Shown: positions 1 through 9,500, numbered from the stretch's first letter. The stretch is 14,187 bases of DNA from Cytophagales bacterium (GCA_029262935.1 JAJCYK010000348.1:1-14187), one strand, 5' to 3'. Notes: generated by a model not told the origin, from the sequence alone. Translations and numbers: made by a program.

Positions 1-209
1 ATAATTATTCAACCTATAACTCGAATTACCCCTTTCTGGATAACATTCACCCCATTTTGGGGGATGATTTTAGGGTACTTTCTATCAAATTTCTTAAGAA
101 AGGGTTAACGACTTAAAACTAGTCGAGTACAATCTATAATAGTCCAGGAATTGCCGGATGGTTTATCAAAGCGTCGAAAATCAAAGCAGAATTTGCTTCA
201 CAACTAAAT
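1..209. other. Non-coding region, probably upstream of another minus-strand operon
   Basis: No convincing coding sequence is seen here on either strand. The stretch lies beyond the terminator of the SusC/SusD pair to its right. It contains G/C-run elements like those in front of the two complete SusC genes: TACCCC at 27-32 followed by GGATA at 38-42, CCCC at 50-53 facing GGGGG at 59-63, and AGGGTA at 72-77. It also holds the 10-mer GGGTTAACGA (102-111), which recurs at 4990-4999. By analogy I infer that this is the promoter region of a further gene to the left on the minus strand. I could not place a good promoter in it. Confidence 0.5.
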
Positions 210-238
210 AAAAAGGCAAGCCAAAAGCTTGCCTTTTT
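205..238 (-). terminator. Intrinsic terminator after the second SusC/SusD pair
   Basis: A 12-bp perfect inverted repeat (210-221 with 227-238) has the core GGCAAGC/GCTTGCC and a 5-base loop. A/T runs flank both arms, so on the minus strand the hairpin is followed by TTTTTATTT. It starts 22 bases after the stop codon of the SusD-like gene. The symmetric A and T flanks mean it could also stop plus-strand transcription coming from the left. Confidence 0.9.
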
Positions 239-260
239 ATTATGAATTTGTACTGTCCTC

Positions 261-1661
261 TTAAAAGAAAGGAACCACGGCAGCATCTGCCCTATTATCA
301 ACCAACACTTTATTCATATTGAGAGTAATAGTTACAGTTCTAGCTGCATCATCGAAATCAAAATCATCCATATTAGTAGGAATAAATGCTGGAATGATAG
401 GCTCCAATTGATCCGCCGTTACGTTTTCGTTAAGAAGCATTTCGTTTTCTGATATTGGTATTCTGATGCCCATATCTACAAATCGGCGGCCTTCAGAAAT
501 AAAGATCTCTTGTCTTAACAAGTAAAGCAACTCCAAAGAACCTACGACATCAGCCAATGCATTAACTTGCGTATCGGTCACAGATGTACCAGAAATAACG
601 GGTATGGTTACATCTCCACCTTGGCGAGTCAGCACCAAACCATCCACAAAAGGATCACTAGCGCTTGCACGTACCATATAGTCATTGGCATCAGGGCGAT
701 CCTCACGATCTTCTACCGCATCGTCAAAAGTGGCAGTAGATCTTGTGCCCACCAAAGTAAGAAGGTCCAACATATTAGTCTGTGCAGCAGCGATATTGCC
801 GTCCGCTAAGTTCGCCTCAGCAATTATTAAATGAGCCTCTTCGATCTTTTGTATGTAAACGGGACTTTCTAGGTCTCCATCGATGAAATACTTAGGATCT
901 AAGAAATCCAACCTTGGTAAAGGTTGTAAGTCATCAAAATTCCCTCTTTGGAATAAAGCATCAGCAAAATCGTTATCTGGCAAATTGGTACCGTCAAATT
1001 CAATGAATCGGGCAAAATTTGCATCCGCCGCAATGGCTTCCGTGGCTTTAGCCACCGCATTGGTCTTATCACCTAAGTTGTAATAAGCGCGCGCCAAAGC
1101 CAGCTTATACCCCGCGTTATCAGGAACTAGTGCTTCAGCTGCCAAGAAATCGGTGATAGCAGATTGTATGTTAGTCTCAGGTGAAACTGGAGCACTGCCT
1201 GGAACTTCAGGTAATGCTACAAATAACTCTCCGGCCAACAATTTCCCCCAACCAAGGAAGAATAATAAATCTGCTCTTTGAGCATCTGTGGCGATGGGGT
1301 CTGCAGGGAAAACATCCTCTAACCCGGTCCTTGCAGATTCTCTAAGATCCGCAATTCTGAACTGCAAATCGTTCACATCAGTATCCTGGAAGGTGATGTC
1401 CAACGCATCGAATAACTGGTTGAAGAAGGTTTGAGTATTGACATAATTGTCAGAACCCAACTCGGTTAAAACCAACATTTCGTTATAAACAATGGCCATC
1501 TGTCTTTCCTGCCCTACTAACCAAGATCCTGTAGAACCTGGTGAACCAATCACCCCGGCAAGGATCAAGTTTGGGTTTTGAATGCCCTGAGTAGGATCAA
1601 GATCCTCGCACGACATCACCCCAATCATCATTACTGTTAATAATAAACTTATCTTTTTCAT
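261..1661 (-). CDS. SusD-like outer-membrane lipoprotein (second complete pair)
   Basis: This 466-residue protein is the likely ligand-binding lid for the SusC-type transporter encoded just upstream. Residues 1-17 are a lipoprotein signal peptide ending in the lipobox VMSC, so Cys18 would be lipidated; acidic residues follow (CEDLD). A TPR-like helical hairpin lies near 186-212 (ALARAYYNLGDKTNAVAKA). A SusD-type helix lies near 271-298 (EEAHLIIAEANLADGN), and near the C-terminus comes the degenerate family signature EIFISEGRRFVDMGIRIP, where canonical SusDs have a version of ERRxELAFEGxRxxDLxR. The C-terminus (VVPFF) lacks the usual NPGY-type ending, so this is a divergent member that a domain search might label only as SusD-like or TPR. 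It starts 18 bases after the SusC stop, indicating one transcript. The start is well supported by the signal peptide. The substrate is unknown. Confidence 0.88.
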   Translation of the reverse strand: MKKISLLLTVMMIGVMSCEDLDPTQGIQNPNLILAGVIGSPGSTGSWLVGQERQMAIVYNEMLVLTELGSDNYVNTQTFFNQLFDALDITFQDTDVNDLQFRIADLRESARTGLEDVFPADPIATDAQRADLLFFLGWGKLLAGELFVALPEVPGSAPVSPETNIQSAITDFLAAEALVPDNAGYKLALARAYYNLGDKTNAVAKATEAIAADANFARFIEFDGTNLPDNDFADALFQRGNFDDLQPLPRLDFLDPKYFIDGDLESPVYIQKIEEAHLIIAEANLADGNIAAAQTNMLDLLTLVGTRSTATFDDAVEDREDRPDANDYMVRASASDPFVDGLVLTRQGGDVTIPVISGTSVTDTQVNALADVVGSLELLYLLRQEIFISEGRRFVDMGIRIPISENEMLLNENVTADQLEPIIPAFIPTNMDDFDFDDAARTVTITLNMNKVLVDNRADAAVVPFF

Positions 1662-1679
1662 CAGATTGAATTTTTATGA

Positions 1680-4559
1680 TTAGAAATTAACCCGGATCGT
1701 GCCGATAAACTGCCTTGGTGCGGAAACCGTACCAAACCCAAATGCACCAACGGTTACATTGTTTTGAGTGGTTGTATTAGTTCCCGGTAAAGTACCTCTG
1801 GCTCCTGCCCCTGTTACTTCAGGATCGAATAATGAGCTGTGGAAATTAAAAGGATTCAAAGCAGTCGCACTAATGGACGCCTTCTTTATAAAACCAATAT
1901 TGTCAAGGATTCCTCCTGGTATATCATATGAAACCGTGATATTTCGCACTTTTAGGAAATCCGTATCTTCTACCCAAATACCTGCAAGGTTAAAGAAGCT
2001 CTCTCCAGCAGAATTCTCAGGAATTCTGTCATCGTCTAGTCCTCTAAAGAAACGTAAGACCTCATCAGTGTTTACACCTTGTGCGCCAGTTTGATAATCT
2101 GCCGCAGCATAAAGAGTTATGTTTTTGTAAGACAAATTCAAACCGAAACTACCAAAGGATTCTGGTATGGGGTTTCCTACGGTGGCGTTGTTGTCAACAT
2201 CCACCAAGTTACCCTCAGCATCAAATACCGGATTGTTTCCTCTCAAGAAACCCACTTGTTCTCCTTCTTTCACAAAGGGGCCTAAGAAGGTAAATCCACC
2301 AATATTAAATTCCGGTGATCCTCCAGCGTCAGTTACTTCATTGTCTTGGAAGTTAGCAGAGGCGTTTACACTCAACTGCCATTCCTCTTTATCGATGATA
2401 TGAAACCTAGAAGATATTTCTATTCCTTTGTTTTCAATCTCTCCAATATTACGTACTTGATTCTCTTGTCCCAATGAAGGAGCAAATGGAGCTGTAAACA
2501 ACGCATTTTCTGTAGTAGATTTGTAATAAGTCACTTCCAGGTTAATTTTGTCATTTAAAAATCCAAAATCAGCACCAAATTCTAAAGTTTTCAACTTCTC
2601 AGGTCCTAATCCAGGATCTCCTGGTTGTCCAGGTTGAAAAGCAAGTTGCCCTAGGAAGGGATTGGCATTTAATTGCGCATCTCTGGTAAATGGGGGAGGG
2701 AAGTTTCCAGCCTCTCCATAACTACCTCGTAATTTTAAGGTACTTATTACATTACCTAAGCCGCCCCAAAAGGCTTCTTCACTTATAACATAAGCCAGAC
2801 CCACTTTAGGATAGAACTCACTACTTGCATCGCTACCAAAGGCAGTATTGTAGTCATTTCTAAAACCAAAATTCAAGAACACTTTGTCCTGATATCCAAT
2901 GTCCTCTTGGAAAAAGAATCCGTAGTTCACTACATTTGATTGGAAATCAGTCACCGATGCATCGGCCGCAATGTTCACTGTGGTCGAAGTTTCAGCTTGA
3001 TTGGTGGTTTGGATTTGAGTTTGATTATCCGTGTTTCTGAAAAACTGACCACCAGCTATGGTTACAAAGTTAAAATCACCTGCGTCGAAGTCGTATTTAA
3101 ACGATGCGGTACCCGTTGTTGATAGAAACGAACGATCCACTCGGTCAATGGAACCTTGAGTAGTAGTCCCTGGTGCTACTGACCCTTGAACTACAAGGTA
3201 CTCATTGGTCTGAACATCTTCAGCACGGCTGAAACGATAGTCAAGACCCAAAGTAAGATCAACAGAAAATTCTTCAGTAGCTTGTAAACTGAATCGGTGC
3301 GAATTAGTGAAACGACTTACACGTTCCGTGATGTCTGCAAGCCGCGCTACGTCCTTAATCAGTGTGCTTACGATGTCCTTGTCGGCCGTGGTCCATTCTG
3401 TAGGATTGTTTGTGGTCAAACCCAATTGGCCAGCTGGTAAACCTTGATCGATACCAAATGTCCTATCAAAGGAACTATTAGCATTGGGTAATCGATTAAA
3501 GTTATTGCTATTATATGAAAAAGATCCTTGATAGTTCAACTTATCACTGATACTAGCATTGTAACCACCACCAATGGTATATCTGTTTTCTCCCTGTCCG
3601 AATTGGAAAGAATTGTCTTGTCGGAACCTGGAAAAGAAGTTGTAAGTAACTCGATCACTTCCGCCATTGACACCCACTCGGTAACTTCCTAGGAAGCCTG
3701 GTCGAAATCCAAGCTCTTTAACCTCGTCATATACGAAGTAGTCTCCGGTACCTTCAATGGCACCCAGTTGCGCTTCGAAAGTAACACGCGCTGCTCCGGC
3801 TTTACCTTTGTTGGTAGTGATCAACAACACACCGTTGGCAGCATCTGATCCATACAAGGTGGTTGCAGCACCACCTTTAAGGAAAGTGACGTCAGAAATT
3901 TGGTCTACGGGGATATCCGCCAAAGCACTACTTTGCGCTCCACCAGTGGCCACGCTTAGTCCTCCCGCGGTATTAAGATTATCCACACGGACACCATCAA
4001 TGTAAATTACCGGTTGCTGCCCTAATAAAGCGGAGTTAACACCTCTACCTCTAATAATACTAGTTCCACCAGGTGCTCCGGTGCTTTGTAAAATTTGAGT
4101 ATTTGGCAACTTTGATTGCAGAAGCTGATCTATTCTAACAATTGGAGTAGATTCCAAATCCTGAGAAGAAATCTGATTGATGGTAGTTGACAACCTTCGT
4201 TTGTCAATGTCACCACCTAAACCTGTAATCACCACTTCTCCTAACAAAGTCACATCTGGTGCCAGATCAAGATTAACTACGGACCTTGCACCTAGAGTAA
4301 GTTCTTGAGGAGTAAATCCAATCGAAGAAAAAACTAAGATAACATCTCCAGACTGTACTTCAAGTCTGTAATTACCGTCGACATCTGTCACGGTTCCGGT
4401 GTTTGTGCCTTTTATAACGACATTAACACCAGGTAATGCACTCCCGTCATCTTGGGAGGTAACCTGACCAGTTACCGTCCTTTGTTGAGCTAACAACACA
4501 TTTGTTGAAAGCAGCAAAACGAAGAACAGGTTACTAATAATTAGTAGGTTTCGTTTCAT
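1680..4559 (-). CDS. SusC/RagA-type TonB-dependent outer-membrane transporter (second pair)
   Basis: This 959-residue protein is the outer-membrane pore of a SusCD pair, importing ligand with energy passed on by TonB. A signal peptide of about 24 residues ends in LLAQQ. A carboxypeptidase-D regulatory-like Ig domain spans about 26-102 (GQVTSQDDGSALPGVNVVIKG, VTDVDGNYRLEV). The plug starts near EVVITGLGGD (108-117), which departs from the common EVVVVGYGTQ. The plug continues through IIRGRG and VIYIDGVRVDN to the signature FLKGGAATTLYGSDAANGV (226-244), where SusCs usually read VLKDASAAAIYGSRAANGV. The rest is a beta-barrel ending in the terminal phenylalanine RVNF expected for export to the outer membrane. 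There is no STN domain, so control through a FecI/FecR relay is unlikely. It is followed after 18 bases by the SusD-like gene. The pore family is clear and the ligand is not. Confidence 0.95.
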   Translation of the reverse strand: MKRNLLIISNLFFVLLLSTNVLLAQQRTVTGQVTSQDDGSALPGVNVVIKGTNTGTVTDVDGNYRLEVQSGDVILVFSSIGFTPQELTLGARSVVNLDLAPDVTLLGEVVITGLGGDIDKRRLSTTINQISSQDLESTPIVRIDQLLQSKLPNTQILQSTGAPGGTSIIRGRGVNSALLGQQPVIYIDGVRVDNLNTAGGLSVATGGAQSSALADIPVDQISDVTFLKGGAATTLYGSDAANGVLLITTNKGKAGAARVTFEAQLGAIEGTGDYFVYDEVKELGFRPGFLGSYRVGVNGGSDRVTYNFFSRFRQDNSFQFGQGENRYTIGGGYNASISDKLNYQGSFSYNSNNFNRLPNANSSFDRTFGIDQGLPAGQLGLTTNNPTEWTTADKDIVSTLIKDVARLADITERVSRFTNSHRFSLQATEEFSVDLTLGLDYRFSRAEDVQTNEYLVVQGSVAPGTTTQGSIDRVDRSFLSTTGTASFKYDFDAGDFNFVTIAGGQFFRNTDNQTQIQTTNQAETSTTVNIAADASVTDFQSNVVNYGFFFQEDIGYQDKVFLNFGFRNDYNTAFGSDASSEFYPKVGLAYVISEEAFWGGLGNVISTLKLRGSYGEAGNFPPPFTRDAQLNANPFLGQLAFQPGQPGDPGLGPEKLKTLEFGADFGFLNDKINLEVTYYKSTTENALFTAPFAPSLGQENQVRNIGEIENKGIEISSRFHIIDKEEWQLSVNASANFQDNEVTDAGGSPEFNIGGFTFLGPFVKEGEQVGFLRGNNPVFDAEGNLVDVDNNATVGNPIPESFGSFGLNLSYKNITLYAAADYQTGAQGVNTDEVLRFFRGLDDDRIPENSAGESFFNLAGIWVEDTDFLKVRNITVSYDIPGGILDNIGFIKKASISATALNPFNFHSSLFDPEVTGAGARGTLPGTNTTTQNNVTVGAFGFGTVSAPRQFIGTIRVNF

Positions 4560-4589
4560 AGAAATAAATTTAGTAGAACAATTACTTGC

Positions 4590-4625
4590 AAAAAGCTCAA
4601 TGCCCTGGATTCAGGGAGTCAGAGC
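4590..4625 (-). promoter_or_regulatory. Terminator-like hairpin in the SusC leader (possible attenuator)
   Basis: Read on the minus strand, the leader folds as GCTC, an internal loop, CCCTG, a 4-base loop, CAGGG, a second internal loop, then GAGC followed directly by TTTTT. The inner stem is 4603-4607 with 4612-4616 and the outer stem is 4595-4598 with 4622-4625. The T run is at 4594-4590, about 30 bases before the SusC start codon. The inner stem is only 5 bp and the outer 4 bp, so it is weaker than the window's three operon terminators. A regulatory role is inferred. Confidence 0.4.
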
Positions 4626-4642
4626 CATCTAAAACCAAAAGT

Positions 4643-4684
4643 GGGGATATTTGGCTCGAAATGGTATCCCCCCATATAAGGGTA
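4643..4684. promoter_or_regulatory. Candidate operator cluster, TATCCCC/GGGTA inverted repeats
   Basis: GGGGATA (4643-4649) and TATCCCC (4665-4671) form a 7-bp inverted repeat with a 15-base spacer. Within the same block CCC (4671-4673) faces GGGTA (4680-4684) across 6 bases. The cluster lies just downstream of the candidate promoter, around and after the expected transcription start, a position that suits repressor binding or an effect on initial transcription. The 13-mer GGGGATATTTGGC (4643-4655) recurs with one change at 9715-9727, and GGTATCCC (4663-4670) recurs exactly at 9699-9706. The binding protein is unknown. Confidence 0.45.
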
Positions 4685-4691
4685 TTTAATC

Positions 4692-4721
4692 CAAAGATTA
4701 TTAGGGAATAATTGCCTCAAA
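4692..4721 (-). promoter_or_regulatory. Candidate Bacteroidota-type promoter for the second SusC/SusD pair
   Basis: On the minus strand TTTG (4721-4718) is followed after 18 bases by AATCTTTG (4699-4692). The known Bacteroidota housekeeping promoter is TTTG near -33 and TAnnTTTG near -7, so only one conserved base is off. The predicted start near 4685 would leave a leader of about 125 bases before the SusC start codon. This was the best match in the intergenic region, where several weaker ones also occur. Confidence 0.5.
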
Positions 4722-5032
4722 CGGGATTTGCTATGTCATATTTCGCCAAATGCAGTATCACTTTGCGAATGATTATCCCTTCAACCCAAGTATGCAACTA
4801 GGTTCACCTAAATAAAGTATTATATGTATTCATCTTATTATCAACTGTTTATAGGATAAATAAAACCATAAACTTGTCTACAAACTAGGTTTTTGGGCCA
4901 GTCGTTTTGAAAAATTTAACAAAGCGTGCGGCGATTCTCCTAAAATGGTACGGAATGGGGTATAAGATGATGGCGAAAATTGCGTTAGTGGGTTAACGAA
5001 TCGTTCAAAAATGAGCAAGTGTTCAATAAAGC

Positions 5033-5048
5033 TACCCCAAAAAGGGTA
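5033..5048. promoter_or_regulatory. Perfect-arm palindrome TACCC-N6-GGGTA
   Basis: TACCC (5033-5037) and GGGTA (5044-5048) are exact reverse complements separated by CAAAAA. The element lies about 43 bases past the terminator hairpin of the preceding operon and far upstream of the next SusC. It is the cleanest instance of a motif that returns in degenerate form at 27-42, 50-63 and 4671-4684. It looks like a dimeric transcription-factor site, though no regulator gene is present to name. Confidence 0.4.
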
Positions 5049-5090
5049 ACTTTTGGGACAAACGGTAAATACAGATTATTAACTACTGAT

Positions 5091-5126
5091 AATAAAGAAA
5101 GGCGGCTCCTTACAAGGAGCCGCCTT
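5091..5126 (-). terminator. Intrinsic terminator after the first complete SusC/SusD pair
   Basis: GGCGGCTCCTT (5101-5111) and AAGGAGCCGCC (5114-5124) form a GC-rich stem that extends by A-T pairs to 5099 and 5126, with a very short loop. On the minus strand the stem is followed by TTTCTTTATT (5100-5091). It begins 23 bases after the stop codon of the SusD gene and clearly ends that operon. Confidence 0.93.
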
Positions 5127-5149
5127 AAAATTTAGGGGTAATTTAGATT

Positions 5150-6559
5150 CTAGTAACCGGGGTTTTGAGTCAAATTAGCATTGACATCAATTTCCCTTTG
5201 AGGAATGGGAAAAACCAAATCATCAGCATTATAAGCCACCCCACTTACAGATTGCTGCGTACGTTTAAGATCGTGTAAGCGAAATCCTTCAAACGCCAAC
5301 TCCAGTCGTCGCTCCTTCATGATATCATCAATAGTAACCGCACCTAGTGCCGGTAAAACGGCTCTCATGCGAATCAGGTTGATGTCCTCCAAAGGTGTAG
5401 TTCCTACGGTTGTTCCTGCTCTAAAGTTAGCCTCAGCACGATTCAAATACATTTCAGCCAATCGTATTACCGGGATATTCGTGCCATCTGCCGACCATTT
5501 CCCAGTTTTGGGCAAACCATCAATCCCTATGTAGAACAGTTCCAAACGAGCGTCAGCAGGGTCGTACATGTCCAGATGGGCCGGTAGTATGTCAATATCA
5601 CCATCACGTCCCACTCCTACCAAATTGGCATAAAATGTAGGAAGACCACTATTTGAAGTTCCTGCATTAAATGTAGTATTCTGTTGAACAGCGAATATGT
5701 CCTCTACTGAGTTAGCTGCGTTGTTAAATGCATTAGAATAGTCAACCACCAGGTTGTAACCCCCATCAGTTATCACTCTATTGGCCGCGTTAGCCGCGTT
5801 AGTATAGTCTCCCTGCTGCAGATATACCCGTGACAACATAGCCGCGGCGGCGTGTCTGTTGGCGAAAGCACCATTGCGACTATTCATTAACGACTCAGCC
5901 TCTGTTAAATCAGCAATAACCTGCGAATATACCTGCGCCACAGTGGCTCGAGGAATCTCAGCAGTTTCGTCGATGGCATCAGTTGCTGTAGTTACAATGG
6001 GTACTCCAGCTTGACCGTTGGCTCCCGCCGCTTCAAAAGGCAAAGCGTATACGCGTACCAATTCAAACAACATGGTGCCTCGAATAAACAACGCCTCTCC
6101 CAAAGCCTGGTCTTTCAACGGCTGGTCTACGACATCTATGTTGGCGATTACATTATTCGCAATATTGATGGCGTTATAAGCCCGCATCCAATTGTCTCTG
6201 GCCAACAGGTTATTGGCTATGAGGTCGCGATCAAAAACATCTTCATAGGTGTCGAAACTTCCGTTCCAGGTAATTTCACCATCTGATCCCATTAATTCAC
6301 TAAAGAGATTTAGATCACCCCCATAGAGCTCTCCTCCTTCCCCCCGTCCATCAGAAGCTGTACCAAATTGACCACCCATTTCGCTATAGGTACCAATTAA
6401 TACATTGATCACATTCTCGGAAGTATTTAAGGCAACTTCGGTACTAATTGATTGTTGCGGCTGGATGTCCAATTTACTATCGCAAGCAAATGACGCCAGT
6501 AAAATAACAGCAACTCCAGCTGCTTTTTTAGTTATGTTATTAATTGTTTTCATAGTCAT
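5150..6559 (-). CDS. SusD/RagB-family outer-membrane lipoprotein (first complete pair)
   Basis: This 469-residue SusD would form the surface lid over the SusC encoded immediately upstream. The N-terminus (MTMKTINNITKKAAGVAVILL) is a lipoprotein signal leading to Cys26 in LASFAC, a slightly atypical lipobox with Phe at -2 and Ser at -3. Typical SusD features follow: the N-terminal block LDIQPQQSISTEVALNT, a TPR-like helical region with NWMRAYNAINIANNVIANID and EALFIRGTMLFELVRVYALPF, and RLAEMYLNRAEANFRAG. The signature ERRLELAFEGFRLHDLKR is at 416-433 and the family ending FPIPQREIDVNANLTQNPGY at 450-469. The start codon shares one base with the SusC stop (TAATG), which implies translational coupling. 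A second ATG two codons in (6553) would give an equally good signal peptide. The ligand is unknown. Confidence 0.96.
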   Translation of the reverse strand: MTMKTINNITKKAAGVAVILLASFACDSKLDIQPQQSISTEVALNTSENVINVLIGTYSEMGGQFGTASDGRGEGGELYGGDLNLFSELMGSDGEITWNGSFDTYEDVFDRDLIANNLLARDNWMRAYNAINIANNVIANIDVVDQPLKDQALGEALFIRGTMLFELVRVYALPFEAAGANGQAGVPIVTTATDAIDETAEIPRATVAQVYSQVIADLTEAESLMNSRNGAFANRHAAAAMLSRVYLQQGDYTNAANAANRVITDGGYNLVVDYSNAFNNAANSVEDIFAVQQNTTFNAGTSNSGLPTFYANLVGVGRDGDIDILPAHLDMYDPADARLELFYIGIDGLPKTGKWSADGTNIPVIRLAEMYLNRAEANFRAGTTVGTTPLEDINLIRMRAVLPALGAVTIDDIMKERRLELAFEGFRLHDLKRTQQSVSGVAYNADDLVFPIPQREIDVNANLTQNPGY

Positions 6560-9500
6560 TAGAATCCAAGTTTTACACCAAAAATAATGGTCCGAGCCTG
6601 AGGAGCGGTATAAAAGTCACGGCCACCTCTAATGTTGTTGGTTTGGTTTGAAGGGTTCGTACCGTCAAAATTCACCTCTGGATCCCAGCCTGTATAATCT
6701 GTAATAGTTAAGAGGTTGGTTCCGGTAACATAGATTTTGGCACTAGTTAAGAATGCTCTTTGAATTAAGTCCTGAGGCAATTGATAGCTCAAGGTTACAT
6801 TACGTAAACGAATGTAATCCCCGTCTTGTAAGTACCTGGTGGAATTATCAATACCGTTTCCGCCTAAGAAGCGTAATTCCGGAACATCAGTTACATCTCC
6901 AGGATTTTGCCATCTGCGTAATTGGTCAGCAGATTGATTGTCAAAGAAATCAAATCCTGCAGTTTGGAAGCTAGCGCCATCGTTAAATATAGAGTTGCCT
7001 CTTACAAACTGGAACAAGAAATTAAGATCGATTCCTTTGTAGCTAAACGTATTCGTTATGCCGCCTACCCAATCTGGAAATGGTGATCCTACAAATTGCT
7101 CTTGAGCTTGTGAAAAATCATTAGTGGTTTCACCGGTGCCGTCACCTTTTTCAAAAAGGGCGTCGCCATTGGTTTGATCCACTCCAGCATACTTTACTAA
7201 GTAGAAGACGCCTAAGGGTTGTCCTTCTTGAGCTCTGTTTATACCTGAAGTAATGATTTGGCCATCCAAATCGGTGACCTCATTGGTATTTTTAGCAAAG
7301 TTTAAACTGGTGGTCCACTTAAAGTCTCCTACCAGGTTGTCGGTGTTCAAAACGAATTCGAAACCTCTGTTTTCAAGCTTACCCACATTTTGGGTAACCA
7401 CTCCAAATCCAGTGGTTGCCGGAACTTGCACATCCAGTAACAAATCATCGGTATCTTTGAAGTAGTAATCAATCTCTCCCGTAATTCGGTCATTAAATAT
7501 TCCAAAGTCAATACCGATATCCAGTTGAGCTGTAGTCTCCCATTTTAAATCAGGGCTAGACACACTGGTAGGTCTCAAACCGGAGATCCCAGAATAACTC
7601 GTTCCCTGGAACAAGCCTAGTGCATCAAAATTACCAATCTCAGAATTACCGGTGAGACCGTAGCTCGCTCGTAACTTTAAGAAACTTAAAGGGCCGCCTG
7701 TAATAAAGGACTCTTCGGAAATTATCCAACCTGCTGATACTGCAGGAAAGAAACCGTATCGATTGTCTTCTCCGAATCGAGAGGAGCCATCCACTCTACC
7801 GCTTACTGTAAAGAGGTACTTATTGTTGAACTTATAGTTTGCACGGGCAAAATAAGACAGGTATGAGAATGTGGTACCAATACCAGAAAAAGACTCCGTA
7901 TCGGCGGCACTAAATATGGTTTTCAAATCATCATTGGGAAAACCTCGAGCTTGGATTGACACGATATCCTGATCGGATTCTTGAAAACTTATTCCCCCTA
8001 CCACTTGTAAATCATGTTGATCACCAAGGGTGGCACTATACGTCATGTAGTTATCAATGGTATAATTAACCACTCGTACAGATCGCAATTCACCTTGACC
8101 AGCAGGTGCGCCATCTTGGGTCTCTCTACCTTGGAAATTGTCCTCATTTTGATCCAGAAGATCAATACCAAACTTACTGGTAAAGGTCAGTCCCGGGATA
8201 ATTTCCAAATTGGCGTATACGTTACTGATGTTTCGAAATACCACCGTTTCTCCCGTGGCGTCTCGGTTTTGAATCAGACCATTATAGTAAACAGTTCCTG
8301 TGAACAAGCGGCCTGTTTCTGGATCAAACTGAGGCTGTACCGGAGGTAAGGCGATCAATTGCAGCGGGGTTGCAAAGGCATTATCATTAGAAACCCTACC
8401 ATTTTGCGTACGGCTTAAGCCCATGCTAACACCAAATGTCAATTTATCTGAGACACTATGATCCAAATTCAAACGACCACTTAGGCGTTCAAAATCATTT
8501 CCTATAAGAATTCCTTCTTGGTTACTGTAAGTTCCACCCACATAAAAACGTGTTTTATCCGTACCTCCGGAGGCGTTCATGCTGATCTGGCTTACCTTAC
8601 CATCTTGAAATGCCAAATCTTGCCAATCGGTATCGTTGTTGTCTCTCCATCCCGGAATTGCCGCGTCTTTTAGGGACTCTAAATTTGCAAGACCGAATAT
8701 TTCTGCGGGCTCGAAACCAAAGTCCTCTAAGGAATTTGCATAGGCCTCATCGAACAACTGATTGTATTGAGGACCGTTTAAAAAGTCTCTTTTATTCGCT
8801 GGTCGACTGATCCCGGTGGATAAATCTATATTAAATTTCGTTTTACCGGACTTTCCCGTTTTGGTGGTAATGATCACCACACCATTGGCAGCCCTGGAGC
8901 CATAAATGGCCGCAGCCGAAGCATCTTTTAATACTTCTATAGACTCTACATCATTGAAATTTAAATCCGCTAAGGGATTGGTTGGTTGGTTGTTGGTAAT
9001 ACTCACATTTTGACTCGTGATGGGTATCCCATCCACTACAAACAATGGTTGGTTGCTTGCCGTTACCGAGGACGAACCACGAACCCGCATTTTTACCGCC
9101 TGACCGGGCTTACCGCTTCCTTGTTGGATAAAGACTCCAGCAGTCCGACCTTGTAAGGTTGATTCAATACTGTTTAAAGGAATACTCTCAATATCTTTTC
9201 CAGATACTTTAGCAATGTTACCAGTAAGATCCCTTTTGATTTGAGTACCATAACCTACCACAACCACTTCTGATAACTCAGTAATATCAGCTGTCATTTG
9301 TACGTCAATAACTGACTGATTACCAATGACAACCTCTTGGGTTAGTAATCCTATAAAAGAGTAGATTAATGTTCCCCCGTCTTGGGGTACCTGTAGCCGG
9401 TAGTTACCATCAGCATCTGTAACGGATCCTGTGGTAGTACCTTTTAAAATTACGTTAACTGCGGGAAGGGACGATCCGTCCTCCACAGAAATTACTTTTC

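Larger units (their letters stand above)
4560..5098. other. Long regulatory intergenic region before the second SusC
   Basis: No open frame here has a credible start region or any recognisable protein, so I treat the stretch as non-coding. It runs from the stem base of the preceding operon's terminator (5099) to the SusC start codon. It holds several G/C-run inverted repeats (5033-5048, 4643-4684, plus GGGGTATA at 4957-4964) and the 10-mer GGGTTAACGA (4990-4999). It also has a direct repeat GTTCAA (5003-5008 and 5021-5026), a candidate promoter (4692-4721) and a leader hairpin (4590-4625). It is unusually long for a gap between two co-oriented SusCD operons, so a small RNA or a decayed gene cannot be excluded. 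Confidence 0.6.

Noticed and set aside
184..196. Small inverted repeat AAGCA/TGCTT in the left intergenic region
   Set aside because: Five-base arms with a five-base loop and no conserved surroundings are expected by chance in AT-rich DNA.
4840..4870. Other promoter-like strings upstream of the second SusC, such as TAGTTTG and TACTTTAT
   Set aside because: They miss either the spacing or several bases of the -7 element. The TTTG-N18-AATCTTTG pair at 4692-4721 is clearly better.
8014..8349. Plus-strand open frame of 111 codons inside the SusC gene, and similar plus-strand frames across the window
   Set aside because: They lie antisense to long, clearly recognisable genes, have no family signatures and no credible start regions. 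They are shadows of the real genes.
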